From Pedobacter steynii (lineage in GTDB: Bacteria > Bacteroidota > Bacteroidia > Sphingobacteriales > Sphingobacteriaceae), in NCBI RefSeq assembly GCF_001721645.1, contig NZ_CP017141.1:4960001-5024000 (forward strand): a DNA stretch of 64,000 bases. Reading direction: 5' to 3'. A program made the translations under genes and the position numbers. Below the pieces are notes generated by a model. The model did no database searches, had not been told where the DNA came from, and was given only the letters and a program-made list of their open reading frames with translations. Of the stretch, positions 18,790-27,790 are shown piece after piece; position 1 is the stretch's first letter, and each line of letters begins with the position of its first letter.

Positions 18790-19500
18790 ATGAAAACGAA
18801 ATATTTTATCTGTTTTTTATTTGCAGCTACTTTGTTGGTGAGCTGTAAAGAGGAGGAGGTGCCTACATTTGACGCCATGCCTACAGCTTATTTCAGTACA
18901 GATCAGGACAGCACCTATTTTACTTTCGCTTTACGTTCGCCCCGTGCACAGGACACCGTATCGCTTACTATGCGCATTATGGGACAGGCTACTGGTCATG
19001 ACCGGCCAATTAATGTACAACCCTCATCAGGTACAACAGCTGCTGAAAATAAGGATTATAAACTTTTGCCTACTGTTCTCGCTGCGGGCAAAGTTGATGC
19101 AGCCGTTAAAGTAGTAATTTACAATTTAGACAAACTTAAAACAGAGACTCCCCGGTTGTATCTTGAAATGCAGCCCAATGAGCATTTTGTAAAAGTAAAT
19201 GTGGAGGGTACAACGCTTAATCCTGCTCGTATGAGATGTTTGATCAAATTCGATAATCGCCTGGAAGAACCTATCTACTGGCCTATAGTCGTGCGCTTTT
19301 TTGGACCGTTCAGCGTAACTAAATTCAAATTTATGATGCAGGTTTTTGGCGGCAAAACTGATTTTAATCCCGGCGTTGGCGGAGGGTTAACCTATGCGGA
19401 CACCAGGAATTATCCATTAATGCTGCGTACCGCACTTGCAGAATATGAAGCCATAAATGGGCCATTAATTGATGAAAAAGGAATAAGAGTAACGTTTTAA
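18790..19500 (+). CDS. DUF4843-family lipoprotein
   Basis: The frame opens at 18757 inside the SusD gene, but the ATG at 18790, 4 bp after the SusD stop, gives a clean lipoprotein signal (MKTKYFICFLFAATLLVSC). The 236-residue product matches DUF4843 in pattern, with AYFSTDQDSTYFTF, then VSLTMRIMG, then a conserved Trp-Pro motif (PIYWPIV). DUF4843 proteins regularly follow SusC/SusD genes together with PKD-like lipoproteins and are presumed surface-exposed accessory proteins of the uptake complex. Function beyond this is unknown. Confidence 0.88.
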   Translation: MKTKYFICFLFAATLLVSCKEEEVPTFDAMPTAYFSTDQDSTYFTFALRSPRAQDTVSLTMRIMGQATGHDRPINVQPSSGTTAAENKDYKLLPTVLAAGKVDAAVKVVIYNLDKLKTETPRLYLEMQPNEHFVKVNVEGTTLNPARMRCLIKFDNRLEEPIYWPIVVRFFGPFSVTKFKFMMQVFGGKTDFNPGVGGGLTYADTRNYPLMLRTALAEYEAINGPLIDEKGIRVTF

Positions 19501-19511
19501 TCAAAAAGACA

Positions 19512-21023
19512 ATGAACAGGAATTTTTTTAAAATCGCAATATATATGCTGGCATTGTTGAGTTTTGCCGGCTGTGTGAAAGATGAAAATATATTTGAGTT
19601 AAAAACTTTAAATACATTAAGCATCCAAACTGCCACCGATGCCTATTCCGTTACGCAAAGCGAAAGATTGGTAATTGCTCCGGCTGTAAAGGAGAGTTTA
19701 CCAGAAGGCACCGTGTATAAATATGAATGGAAATTATCTTCTACTGCAACAGGCGTTGAAGTCAAAGATACCTTAATCTCTGATAAAAAGGATTTAGATG
19801 TAGCTATTAATGTAAAGTCAGGGAACTATTATCTGCGTTATTACATAACCGATACCAAAACGGGCCTGGTAACCATTAAACAATTTACACTTGCTGTAAA
19901 TGGTTTTTATAATTTAGGTTGGATGATCGCCAGTAATAAAGGTGAAAAAGGTATGGTTAGCTTTATCAGAGAAGCTGATCAGCAATTGATCCTGAATGCG
20001 CCCGAAGCCGCTAATGGCAAAACTTATGGCAAGGCTAAGGGTATTTACAACGCCGCCTTGTTGAATATGCCTGAAGTTCTTTACTTTTCAGATCAAGGTG
20101 TGTTTGCGTTTGATGCCAATAACTTTAAACTGTTGAGAACAACCATGGATTTATTTGGTAGAAATATGACTTTTGGTACTAACCCTTATTATATACAAGC
20201 TCCATTAGAATCTGATCAGTATATCATTAACAATGGTAACATATATGGAACATTAGGGCCTTATTGGTACAATATTGGGTTTGGTGAATTTTATGCGGAT
20301 CTTGGCACGTATTCAGAGCGCTTTGAAGGAAACTATGCTTTATTTCCGCTGGGTATGCCTCAAACCACAGGTTCCTCTACCTACTTTTACGACAATAACA
20401 GTAAGAAATTTATGTTGGTGACTTATGGTACCAGAACCATTAACCCAACTACCGGAAATAGTTTCAATGCAACGAGTAATCCACTGGGCTTTAACCTGGC
20501 CGAAAGTACGGGTAAAACCATGGTTGGCGGCGATTATTTAAATGGAGGAGAACATGTATGCGTAGTGAAAGACAACAGTAATGAATATTACATTTATACC
20601 CTGAGGTCGAATACAAGTCCATTCGCAGGTATTACGCAAAAAATAGAGAACAGTCCTGATATTCAGAAATCAATTGCATATGCCACCTCAACTCTGTATC
20701 GTCATATGTACTATGCTGCTGAAAACAAAATTTATTTATATGATATCATAAATAATTCTTCACGACTAGTCTATACCTTCCCACTTGGTTACCAGATTAA
20801 AGACCTCAAAATGTTTAAGCGGGAAGGAACCAGAAATGTCAGGTCTGCCGCAGATCCTATGCACAATAAGCGGCTGGTAGCAGCTGTAAACACAGGTGTT
20901 GCGGGTGAAGGAGAGGTCTATTTTCTCAATTTAACTTTATTGGGTGATATAGAAAATAACACTTTCAATAAAAAATATGCGGGTTTAGGTGAGATTGTAA
21001 ATATGAAATACCGTTATCCCTAA
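19512..21023 (+). CDS. PKD-like family lipoprotein of a SusCD locus
   Basis: This 503-residue protein has a lipobox at LLSFAGC (MNRNFFKIAIYMLALLSFAG then C). An N-terminal PKD-like beta-sandwich (about residues 35-140, KYEWKLSSTATGVEV and LRYYITDTKTG) is followed by a longer beta-rich region that may be a propeller (repeated YFSDQGVFAF, YFYDNNSKKFMLV and YYAAENKIYLYDI units). It starts 11 bp after the DUF4843 gene. It is probably a surface lipoprotein that binds the substrate. The SusC-SusD-DUF4843-PKD order is a recurring Bacteroidota arrangement. Confidence 0.88.
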   Translation: MNRNFFKIAIYMLALLSFAGCVKDENIFELKTLNTLSIQTATDAYSVTQSERLVIAPAVKESLPEGTVYKYEWKLSSTATGVEVKDTLISDKKDLDVAINVKSGNYYLRYYITDTKTGLVTIKQFTLAVNGFYNLGWMIASNKGEKGMVSFIREADQQLILNAPEAANGKTYGKAKGIYNAALLNMPEVLYFSDQGVFAFDANNFKLLRTTMDLFGRNMTFGTNPYYIQAPLESDQYIINNGNIYGTLGPYWYNIGFGEFYADLGTYSERFEGNYALFPLGMPQTTGSSTYFYDNNSKKFMLVTYGTRTINPTTGNSFNATSNPLGFNLAESTGKTMVGGDYLNGGEHVCVVKDNSNEYYIYTLRSNTSPFAGITQKIENSPDIQKSIAYATSTLYRHMYYAAENKIYLYDIINNSSRLVYTFPLGYQIKDLKMFKREGTRNVRSAADPMHNKRLVAAVNTGVAGEGEVYFLNLTLLGDIENNTFNKKYAGLGEIVNMKYRYP

Positions 21024-21082
21024 CCGAACCATTTGCGAATTCATTTGCTTGTTTATTAAATCGAAACTTAAAAAAAAATATA

Positions 21083-22216
21083 ATGAAAAAACAATTTTTC
21101 ACTACACTACTGGTCTTGTTTATTGCGATTGCAGCATTTTCTCAAGAAAAATATACCATTCGGGGAAAGTTAACAGATGTGGATAAGGCGACCAAAGTCT
21201 TTCTGTATTATTATGCTAATGGTAAGTACATCCGCGATTCCACGACAATTTCAAAAGGAGAATTCATTCTGTCAGGGCTCATTTCTGCGCCCATTAAAGT
21301 TACGCTGGAATTGAATTTTCCCAAAGAGGGAATACCAGATTTTAGGGACAATCAGGAGCTCTTTCTTGATAAAGGGCTGATTGAGGTTAACGGAAAGAAG
21401 TTAAGTAATGCTTTAATCAAAGGTGGTAAGACACAATCTGAATACCTTATTCTGAAAAGCAGGCTTAAACATATAGAAGATGAAGTAGCGGCTAATACCA
21501 GGCAAATAGTAGCCCTTAAAGAACCAAGGAGTGAGCAAGCCATCTCTGAATGGTATATCAAGTTACACGAGTTAAAGAAAAAAATGTCCCCTATAGAAGA
21601 GGGTTTCATAAGAGAATTTAACGATTCTTATGTAAGTCTTGATTTGGTGGAAAGCAGGATATCTAATCCATCTGGCCTGGCATCCCTATATCCCTTGCTT
21701 TCGGATTCACTAAAAAATACAGAAAGAGGGAAGAGAATGGGGGACAGGTTAGCAGGTGCAAAAAGAACTGATGTCGGACAACAAGCTATCGACTTTACAA
21801 GAACGACCATTGATGGAAAAAGGCTTTCATTATCCGATTTAAAAGGGAATTACGTGTTGTTAGATTTTTGGGGCAGTTGGTGCGGACCCTGCAGAGCAAG
21901 TTTTCCTCATTTAAAAGAAGTGTATAGCAAGTATAAAGATCAGGGTTTTACCATCGTAGGAATTGCACATGAGCGCGGTACGCCCGAGGCAGGAAAGAAG
22001 CGATGGAAAGCTGCTCTGGAAGAAGAGGGATTACCATGGTTACAGGTGATGAATGATGATGAAAGTGTCTCACAGTTTAATATTGTGGATGCTTACGGAT
22101 TGAGCGGATTTCCAACGCTGGTTTTATTAGACAAAGAAGGCAAAATCATTGCGAGATATCTTGGAGCGAATGAAAACAGCTTGGATGAAAAATTAAAGGA
22201 AATTTATGGTAAGTAG
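21083..22216 (+). CDS. DUF4369 + TlpA-family thioredoxin-like protein (SusCD-linked)
   Basis: This 377-residue protein has a signal peptide (MKKQFFTTLLVLFIAIAAFSQ), a DUF4369 domain (IRGKLTDVDKATKVFLYYY), a helical linker and a redoxin domain with SWCGPC, first Cys near residue 267. The cis-Pro loop is GFPTLVLLD. It begins 59 bp after the PKD-like lipoprotein, and a second redoxin follows 67 bp later, so both likely belong to the SusCD transcription unit. Their presence suggests the imported or surface-bound ligand, or the surface proteins themselves, need thiol-disulfide handling. Confidence 0.93.
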   Translation: MKKQFFTTLLVLFIAIAAFSQEKYTIRGKLTDVDKATKVFLYYYANGKYIRDSTTISKGEFILSGLISAPIKVTLELNFPKEGIPDFRDNQELFLDKGLIEVNGKKLSNALIKGGKTQSEYLILKSRLKHIEDEVAANTRQIVALKEPRSEQAISEWYIKLHELKKKMSPIEEGFIREFNDSYVSLDLVESRISNPSGLASLYPLLSDSLKNTERGKRMGDRLAGAKRTDVGQQAIDFTRTTIDGKRLSLSDLKGNYVLLDFWGSWCGPCRASFPHLKEVYSKYKDQGFTIVGIAHERGTPEAGKKRWKAALEEEGLPWLQVMNDDESVSQFNIVDAYGLSGFPTLVLLDKEGKIIARYLGANENSLDEKLKEIYGK

Positions 22217-22283
22217 GTAATTTCTGGCCCGTGTAAAGTAAAAGCTATATTTCAATAAATAACCGCGTAATAACTCATAAACA

Positions 22284-23435
22284 ATGAAAAAAACATTATT
22301 AACAGCAATGGCGTTCTTGCCATTTGCTACTATGGCGCAGAAGCCATTCAGCATTGACGGAAATGTCAAGGGATTAAAAACAGGAGACAAAATATATCTG
22401 GTTTATGCTGCAGATGAGAAGAATATTTCAGATTCCACAACGGTAAACGGGGGGGTGTTCTCATTTAAAGGAACCCTAAAAGATCCGGCAATGGCTAATT
22501 TATTCTTAAACAAAAATCCTTTTGTAAACCGCCCTGCAAAAGGTGAAGTACTGGATTATCTTGCTTTATACCTGGAGCCTCTCCCTATGAAACTTATCGC
22601 AGCAGATTCTTTGAAAAATGGAGTCATCACGGGATCAGTGATTAATGATGATGATAAAAAATTGAAAGCGCTGAGCAAACCAGTGGAGGACCAGCTAGCT
22701 GTGATTCAGGCAGAATTTACGAAATTTACAGATGAACAGAAGAATGATAAAGTTGCCATGGAAGCGATTAGGGCACGTTATGATAAGGCATCTGCGGGGC
22801 TAGCGCCTATTCTGCTGGACTATGCTAAAAACAATCCGAAATCTTACATCAGTTTATCAGCCTTGGGTCAGCTTGCTGGTGATCCGTCCATGGCCGCAGA
22901 GGCTGAGAAAGCATTTAACGGACTTACGCCTGCGCTAAAGGCGACAAAAATAGGTTTGGGGCTGGCAGAGACTTTTAACGCAGCTAAAAAAACAACAGTT
23001 GGCGTCATGGCAATGGATTTTACTCAAAATGATGTGAACGATAAACCTGTTAAGTTGTCAGATTTTAAAGGCAAATATGTATTGCTTGATTTCTGGGCCT
23101 CATGGTGCGGACCTTGTCGTGCGGAGAATCCAAATGTGGTAAATGCATATAATAAATACAAAACCCGAAACTTCACAGTCCTGGGTGTATCTTTGGACAA
23201 TCCCGGTAAAAAAGATTTATGGCTACAGGCAATTGAAAAAGATGGCTTAAACTGGACTCAGGTGTCTGACTTAAAAGGTTGGTCTAATGTGGTGGCCAAA
23301 CAATATGGCATTCAGTCTATTCCTGCAAACTTTCTGATTGATCCGACTGGAAAAATCATCGCGAAGAATATCAGGGGAGAAGAATTGCAGAAGAAACTTG
23401 CTGAAGTGATTGACGGGGGAGCTAAATCAAAATAA
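22284..23435 (+). CDS. DUF4369 + TlpA-family thioredoxin-like protein (SusCD-linked)
   Basis: This 383-residue protein has a signal peptide ending ATMAQ, DUF4369 (FSIDGNVKGLKTGDKIYLVY), a helical linker, and a redoxin domain with SWCGPC, first Cys near residue 275. The cis-Pro loop SIPANFLIDP is followed by the ending GKIIAKNIRGEELQKKLAEV, much as in the redoxins of the first array (compare GKIIAKDLRGTALEKALAQF at the end of the gene stopping at 953). A strong hairpin terminator follows at 23464, marking the end of the locus. Confidence 0.94.
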   Translation: MKKTLLTAMAFLPFATMAQKPFSIDGNVKGLKTGDKIYLVYAADEKNISDSTTVNGGVFSFKGTLKDPAMANLFLNKNPFVNRPAKGEVLDYLALYLEPLPMKLIAADSLKNGVITGSVINDDDKKLKALSKPVEDQLAVIQAEFTKFTDEQKNDKVAMEAIRARYDKASAGLAPILLDYAKNNPKSYISLSALGQLAGDPSMAAEAEKAFNGLTPALKATKIGLGLAETFNAAKKTTVGVMAMDFTQNDVNDKPVKLSDFKGKYVLLDFWASWCGPCRAENPNVVNAYNKYKTRNFTVLGVSLDNPGKKDLWLQAIEKDGLNWTQVSDLKGWSNVVAKQYGIQSIPANFLIDPTGKIIAKNIRGEELQKKLAEVIDGGAKSK

Positions 23436-23463
23436 GCTAATTTTCTTAACAAAGCATTTAAAT

Positions 23464-23498
23464 GGCGCACTAGGATGTTTCCTGGGGCGCCTTTTTTG
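23464..23498 (+). terminator. Rho-independent terminator of the SusCD-redoxin locus
   Basis: GGCGC (23464) pairs with GCGCC (ending 23491) and an inner AGGA/TCCT stem closes a short loop. Six T residues follow directly. It lies 28 bp after the last redoxin stop. Confidence 0.85.
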
Positions 23499-23736
23499 TT
23501 CGATTTCTTAAAATGTCATTTTTTCTAGAAGCATTAGTCAACAACCTTAGAGTTCTCTGGTTTTAAGTTACTGGCAAACGAACTGAATCTATAACTCTTT
23601 CTCAAATTGGTTTGTTACCATGGGATGTAGAGCTTCTGGTTTTTCTAGTTCAGGAGAAAAACAATATCTTGAGGCAAGTATATTGCCCTGAATTTATAAA
23701 CTTTAATCCTAATACTCCCAGATCATACAAACGGCC

Positions 23737-23982
23737 ATGGCTTTAATCTGCTTCATGGGATTGGTAAGGATGGTATCTATCATCTCCTTTTCCCATTGCC
23801 ACAAGCTGATTTTTCACCAACAATGGCCTGATTGGAAATTTACGATTTGGGCATTATTGTCTACGCTGACTTTAGGCATTATTATAGCGAGAATATTTGG
23901 ATTTATTTTGGATGGCCTCTTTGCAAAGCAATTCCTGTGGCTGTTGATCGAATTGGTAATTTTAGCTACTTTTAGCTTTTAA
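23737..23982 (+). pseudogene. Fragment of a DUF4345-like membrane protein
   Basis: The 81-residue frame has two hydrophobic segments. Its C-terminal part, GIIIARIFGFILDGLFAKQF followed by LWLLIELVILATFSF, resembles the last two helices of DUF4345 proteins (about 120-130 residues, usually with an R(I/L)xxxxLDG motif). The first third is missing and the start is not convincing, so it looks like an N-terminally truncated remnant. The 240 bp before it hold no recognisable coding sequence. Family assignment is from memory of the motif and moderately sure. Confidence 0.4.
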
Positions 23983-24027
23983 TATTGGAGACAGAAAGCT
24001 ACAAACTGATCACTATCAACTTTAACT

Positions 24028-24789
24028 ATGAAGCTATTTGACTCTCATTTTCACATTATTGATCCAAAATATCCGCTTGTCGAAAATAACGGTTACTTGC
24101 CGCCCGACTATACAACCGATGATTACCTGCAAGCCACAGCTATGTATGGGATAACAGGGGGAGCGATTGTTTCCGGATCGTTTCAGGCGTTTGATCAGAA
24201 ATATTTAATTAACGCTTTAGATAGGTTGGGTAAGAATTTTTTTGGTGTAGCAAATATTCCTTTAGATATTGACCAGGAAGAGTTAGAGCGCTTGCAGATA
24301 GCGAATGTTGTTGCTGTTCGCTTTAACGTCAAAAGAGGCGGTTCAGAGAAAATGGACCATATCGAGAAACTTTCGAACTTTGTATTTAAAAAATTCGGCT
24401 GGCATACAGAACTCTACATCGACAGCAAGGATTTAAGTAATTTTAAGTCAGTCTTACACAATATTCCAAAGTTTTCGATAGATCATTTAGGACTTTCCAA
24501 AGAGGGGCTTGACGACTTGTATTACTGGGTTGAAAAAGGGGTGAAGGTGAAAGCAACAGGTTTCGGCAGAATAAATTTTGATCCATTGCCCGTCATGAAA
24601 ACAATCTATAGGATTAATCCGGCCGCTCTCATGTTTGGTACAGATTTGCCTTCAACCCGTGCTAAGGTGGCTTTTTCAATAAAAGATTTGCAGTTACTAG
24701 AAAAAAACTTTGCACCCGATGAACTCGAAAACATCTTCTACCTAAACGCTTTGAATTGGTACAGCAAATGTAATAGTAAAATTTATTAA
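24028..24789 (+). CDS. Amidohydrolase-family TIM-barrel hydrolase
   Basis: This 253-residue protein matches the amidohydrolase 2 (PF04909) family of metal-dependent hydrolases and decarboxylases. The N-terminal HxH metal motif is DSHFHIID, the mid-barrel His is in FSIDHLGLS, and the C-terminal MFGTDLPSTRA carries the catalytic Asp. It is a short member (many are 270-330 residues). It has no signal peptide, so it is cytoplasmic. It stands alone, without a metabolic cluster, so the substrate (often a lactone or aromatic acid) cannot be named. Confidence 0.88.
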   Translation: MKLFDSHFHIIDPKYPLVENNGYLPPDYTTDDYLQATAMYGITGGAIVSGSFQAFDQKYLINALDRLGKNFFGVANIPLDIDQEELERLQIANVVAVRFNVKRGGSEKMDHIEKLSNFVFKKFGWHTELYIDSKDLSNFKSVLHNIPKFSIDHLGLSKEGLDDLYYWVEKGVKVKATGFGRINFDPLPVMKTIYRINPAALMFGTDLPSTRAKVAFSIKDLQLLEKNFAPDELENIFYLNALNWYSKCNSKIY

Positions 24790-24806
24790 GTAATTTTGGT
24801 AAAAGC

Positions 24807-24998
24807 TTATAACTTATACAAAAATAAAAAATTCACTATTTTGAGTGTATCGCTTATGTTCTCGTTGGTAAATATTATTGATTTCTGAATTCCGTCAATA
24901 GAAGATTCTAGAATGGCCTTATCCTCTTTAAATTTTTTAAACCATTCTGATAAGTTGTTGACGGGCGATTCTCCGCCGGAGAATTCCTTAGAGTTCAG
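24807..24998 (-). pseudogene. C-terminal fragment of an unrecognised protein
   Basis: The minus strand is open for 63 codons with plausible protein sequence (NLSEWFKKFKEDKAILESSI followed by DGIQKSIIFTNENISDTLK) but has no start codon; a stop lies directly upstream. It ends in a TAA at 24807. It is helical and charged. It is probably the tail of a deleted gene; the family is not recognised. Confidence 0.3.
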
Positions 24999-25011
24999 TT
25001 AAACGCGAACG

Positions 25012-25590
25012 CTATCCATTTCTCTTACGGATCATGCTCAAAAACACTGGCGTAATACCCAGATACGAGGCAATGTGTTTTTGGGCGATGCGTTGTTCCA
25101 GTTTAGGGTAAAGGTGCTGAAACTGTATATAACGTTCTTCGGCGGATCTGGAGATGATTGAATTAACGCGCCGCTGATATAAACTGAAACCGTTTTGGGC
25201 CAGTATCCGAAAAAAACGTTCCAGTTTGGGCACATCAATATACAATTGCTCCAAAGACTGATAACTGAAATAAAATAGTTCGGTAGTTTCCAGCGCGGCG
25301 ATGCTATAATAGGCCGGTACCTGACCCGAGAAGCTAGTCATGTCTGCCGCCCACCAATTCTCGGGGCAAAACAGAACGTTATGCTCCAAACCGTCCTTAT
25401 CCCGGTTAAAAACACGCAGGCAACCTTTGTCAATGAAATAAAGATTACGGCATGTCTCACCGGTTTCTAACAGCATTTTATTCTTTTCTAACGTTTTATG
25501 TTGCAGAACAGACGTTACGTACGCCTCTTCTGCAACATCAAGATTAACGTGAAGGGCAAAGTTTGCAAGTATGTGTTCAAAAACAGGCAT
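25012..25590 (-). CDS. Crp/Fnr-family cyclic-nucleotide-binding-like regulator
   Basis: The ATG at 25590 is preferred over a TTG at 25608, giving 192 residues. The cNMP-binding-like fold is visible (KMLLETGETCRNLYFIDKGC, then LRVFNRDKDGLEHNVLFCPE). The C-terminal HTH segment (AQKHIASYLGITPVFLSMIR) is shorter than in classic Crp. The key cyclic-nucleotide-binding Arg/Glu motif is not evident, as in many Bacteroidota members. The stop of the upstream NTF2-like gene (TAG) and this ATG are separated by one base, so the pair is translationally coupled and the regulator probably controls its own small operon. Confidence 0.88.
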   Translation of the reverse strand: MPVFEHILANFALHVNLDVAEEAYVTSVLQHKTLEKNKMLLETGETCRNLYFIDKGCLRVFNRDKDGLEHNVLFCPENWWAADMTSFSGQVPAYYSIAALETTELFYFSYQSLEQLYIDVPKLERFFRILAQNGFSLYQRRVNSIISRSAEERYIQFQHLYPKLEQRIAQKHIASYLGITPVFLSMIRKRNG

Positions 25591-25591
25591 C

Positions 25592-25948
25592 CTACAAGGT
25601 AGGAACAAATCCTATAATCTTAGTCATCTTATTTTCTTCATTATATTCTGCATAGTCGCTGCCTGCAAATTCACCATGGCCGGGAATATTGATGCACCAC
25701 GAGTAATAACAATGATGATCGAAATACTCCGGCTCAGTCAATAAGGAAAAGGTACGGCCGGGCACTTTCTCATGCGAAGACATTACCAAATCAACAAATG
25801 CATCAATTCCTTTTACCAAAGGTGTTTGCTTGTCCTGGTAAGTGATTTCATCAGCGAAGATTTGTGCAAAAGCAGCTTTCACTTCTGCTGCTGTCTTTTT
25901 GTTCCAAGCGCTTGTGTAGCGCTCAACTGTTTCTTTCATATTTTTCAT
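25592..25948 (-). CDS. SnoaL/NTF2-like small protein
   Basis: This 118-residue protein opens MKNMKETVERYTSAWNKK, the usual NTF2/SnoaL-like start in which an N-terminal helix ends in W. The cone-shaped fold is suggested by ITYQDKQTPLVKGIDAFVDL and the C-terminal strands FSLLTEPEYFDHHCYYSWCI. A second start at 25939 is possible. Members of this fold are small-molecule isomerases, cyclases or binding proteins; no substrate is inferable. It is coupled to the downstream Crp-like regulator. Confidence 0.75.
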   Translation of the reverse strand: MKNMKETVERYTSAWNKKTAAEVKAAFAQIFADEITYQDKQTPLVKGIDAFVDLVMSSHEKVPGRTFSLLTEPEYFDHHCYYSWCINIPGHGEFAGSDYAEYNEENKMTKIIGFVPTL

Positions 25949-26818
25949 ATCATAAAATTAGGGATTCGTCCTCAGCTGAAAATTAAAGTAGTTTAATAAA
26001 TGAAAATTTTTAAAGTAAGAGCATGACAAGTAAATTCAGGACTGCACACAGTTTAAATGCGGAACGAATGGCCACTTTTGGCGAAATACCCATGCTGACA
26101 ACATCCGCAAAACTTATGGATTACTCTAAGCTCCAGGTTCAGCTTAATTACCTTTGCTAAGTAGAATAGGGAACTGCATTGGTAGAGTTGAGCAAAGAAT
26201 GCTTGAATAGAGATGCCATGCTGTAAAGCTGGAAGTCTGGCTTGAGAAAGTTAATATGAATTTTTTAAAGAAAACATCAAGGATCACAAGTGACGATTCA
26301 ATTCAAATTTTGTATATTTGTCTATTATAAACACAAAGTAATTAAAGATCAATTTAAAAAAGAGATCTGCTTTATATGTTTACTGTTATAAATGGCTGAT
26401 AACCAGTGTTTTACAAGAGTTATTTAAATGGTTATTTTTGGACTCTGGTTGTACCTTCATCTTCATAACTTGCTGATAATCAGTGTTGCTTACTTTCTGT
26501 ATTGGCAAGTAGCCCTGTGTAATTACGAATAATTATGTTTAATAGTGAATAGTAAGTAGCTTATTGTTAATAAGTTATGTGTATTTCTTTTGTCTAAATT
26601 CTTGGATAATTGCCATAGTTTTTCACACATTTATACCTCGAGCACAAAATTTTACCCCCAAAAAAGACAGGGTAAAACATTGCGCTTAATGTCATCTAAT
26701 TCCTCTTAATTCTCCTTAATTACCCTAAAAAGGGCTAAAAAAAGGAGAGATAACTACCGATGATTTAAGCGAGAAAAAGGTGCCAGTGGGATAATGAGAA
26801 GGAACAAAAAAGAAAACA
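25949..26818. other. AT-rich non-coding interval with degenerate coding traces
   Basis: No intact gene is supportable in these 870 bases. Around 26041-26160 a plus frame reads TAHSLNAERMATFGEIPMLT before a stop, and around 26180-26250 a frame gives ALVELSKECLNRDAML before a stop. Both look like decayed coding sequence of unknown origin. The second half is strongly AT-rich and holds a pair of near-identical 16-bp repeats. It leads into the broken HTH and integrase genes, so it is probably the edge of a degraded integrated element. Confidence 0.5.
26395..26487. repeat. Pair of 16-bp direct repeats with internal dyad symmetry
   Basis: GCTGATAACCAGTGTT (26395-26410) recurs as GCTGATAATCAGTGTT (26472-26487) with one mismatch, 77 bp apart start to start. 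The second copy contains the perfect palindrome CTGATAATCAG. They lie about 330-420 bp before the HTH pseudogene and could be regulator or recombinase arm sites of the degraded element. Confidence 0.5.
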
Positions 26819-27385
26819 ATGAGTTCAAACATCAACATCCAAAGAATATGTGAACACTGCGGAAAACCGTTTCGGGCGAAAACCACCGTAACGAGGTTCT
26901 GTAGCCCAAGATGCAATGGCAGACATGCCAAACAAAAGATCCGCGATTTAAAGATCAAAGTGTCCGATACACAGGTTAAAGAAAACCTACCTTTAGTCAT
27001 AAACCATCCGGTTTTATTGGAATTCTTAACCATTAAACAAGCTGCTTAACTTTTAGGGCTCTGCACCAAAACCGTACATAACATTCTCCAAAGTGGTAAA
27101 ATTAAAGCCGTTAGGTTCAGTGCTAGAAAAATCATCATTAAAAGAATAGAAATCGGCAAAATATTTGAACAACCCGAATTTGAAGCCCCGATAAGAGAAA
27201 AGCCTAAAAAGAACCCCCATCCAAGATATTGTTATACTATGGCGCAGGCACAGGATAGATTCAACTGTTCTGAAAAGGCTCTGTATGACCTGATCAAAAG
27301 GAATAACCTGTCCAAATTCCAAGATGGCTGGTACACCTATGTGCTGAAATCCGACCTCCACGGCATTTTTAATCAAAACCTTTAA
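26819..27385 (+). pseudogene. HTH (MerR/excisionase-like) protein with zinc-finger-like N-terminus, interrupted by one stop
   Basis: The frame starts [18 protein letters not shown] with two cysteine pairs (CEHC and CSPRC, residues about 11-29), then a linker ending [12 protein letters not shown] at codon 77 (27047-27049) falls inside the first helix-turn-helix. The same frame continues with LLGLCTKTVHNILQSGKIKA and ends with a second HTH-like unit (MAQAQDRFNCSEKALYDLIK) and a stop at 27383-27385, 188 sense positions in all. Intact relatives are common beside tyrosine recombinases of Bacteroidota integrative elements, where they act as excisionase or DNA-binding accessory proteins. A single substitution would restore the frame. 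Confidence 0.8.
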
Positions 27386-27388
27386 GCT

Positions 27389-27520
27389 ATGTCTAAAGTC
27401 ACTCTGCGCAAAAAAGCTATCACTAAAAACAGGCACAGTCTGCTTTTAGATTATTATCCGCTGCCTTATAGTTCATTTTCTTATGCTTTAAAATTGTCGC
27501 AATGGAGTCAATCGAATTAG
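27389..27520 (+). pseudogene. N-terminal fragment of a tyrosine recombinase/integrase
   Basis: The ATG at 27389 follows the HTH pseudogene by 3 bp. The first 25 residues, MSKVTLRKKAITKNRHSLLL and DYYPL, match the N-terminal arm-binding region that opens many Bacteroidota phage/transposon integrases (usually continuing NPxTGKxTRREFL). From there the sequence is unrelated and stops after 44 codons. The catalytic domain is missing. It supports the view that an integrative element once sat here. Confidence 0.65.
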
Positions 27521-27790
27521 TTTGTACAAGTGCATTTGTTGGAAGCCTTACGAATATTTATTGAAACCTTACAAATATAAAAAGAGCCTTGCATTGCCAG
27601 GCGCTTATGCCCAACTTTAAAATAATTATGGCGGTAGTGCTAGCAAATTAAATTTATACCGTGGTAGTTAGCAATTTATATTAATATTTTTTGTAGACGT
27701 ACAACTGATTTTTTATAAATAGCAATTTAACCAAAACCCAAACGCCAGGGTAAGTTGGCGCTTATCAATCAAATATTAAAACTTAACAAA

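Noticed and set aside
26725-27033. 102-codon minus-strand ORF
   Set aside because: It is antisense to the HTH gene and has a cysteine/phenylalanine-rich shadow composition.
26819-27385. Programmed stop-codon readthrough in the HTH gene
   Set aside because: No recoding signal is visible near the TAA and the neighbouring integrase is also broken, so simple decay is more likely.
27053-27436. 127-codon minus-strand ORF
   Set aside because: It is antisense to the second half of the interrupted HTH gene and the integrase stub, whose plus-strand reading matches known families.
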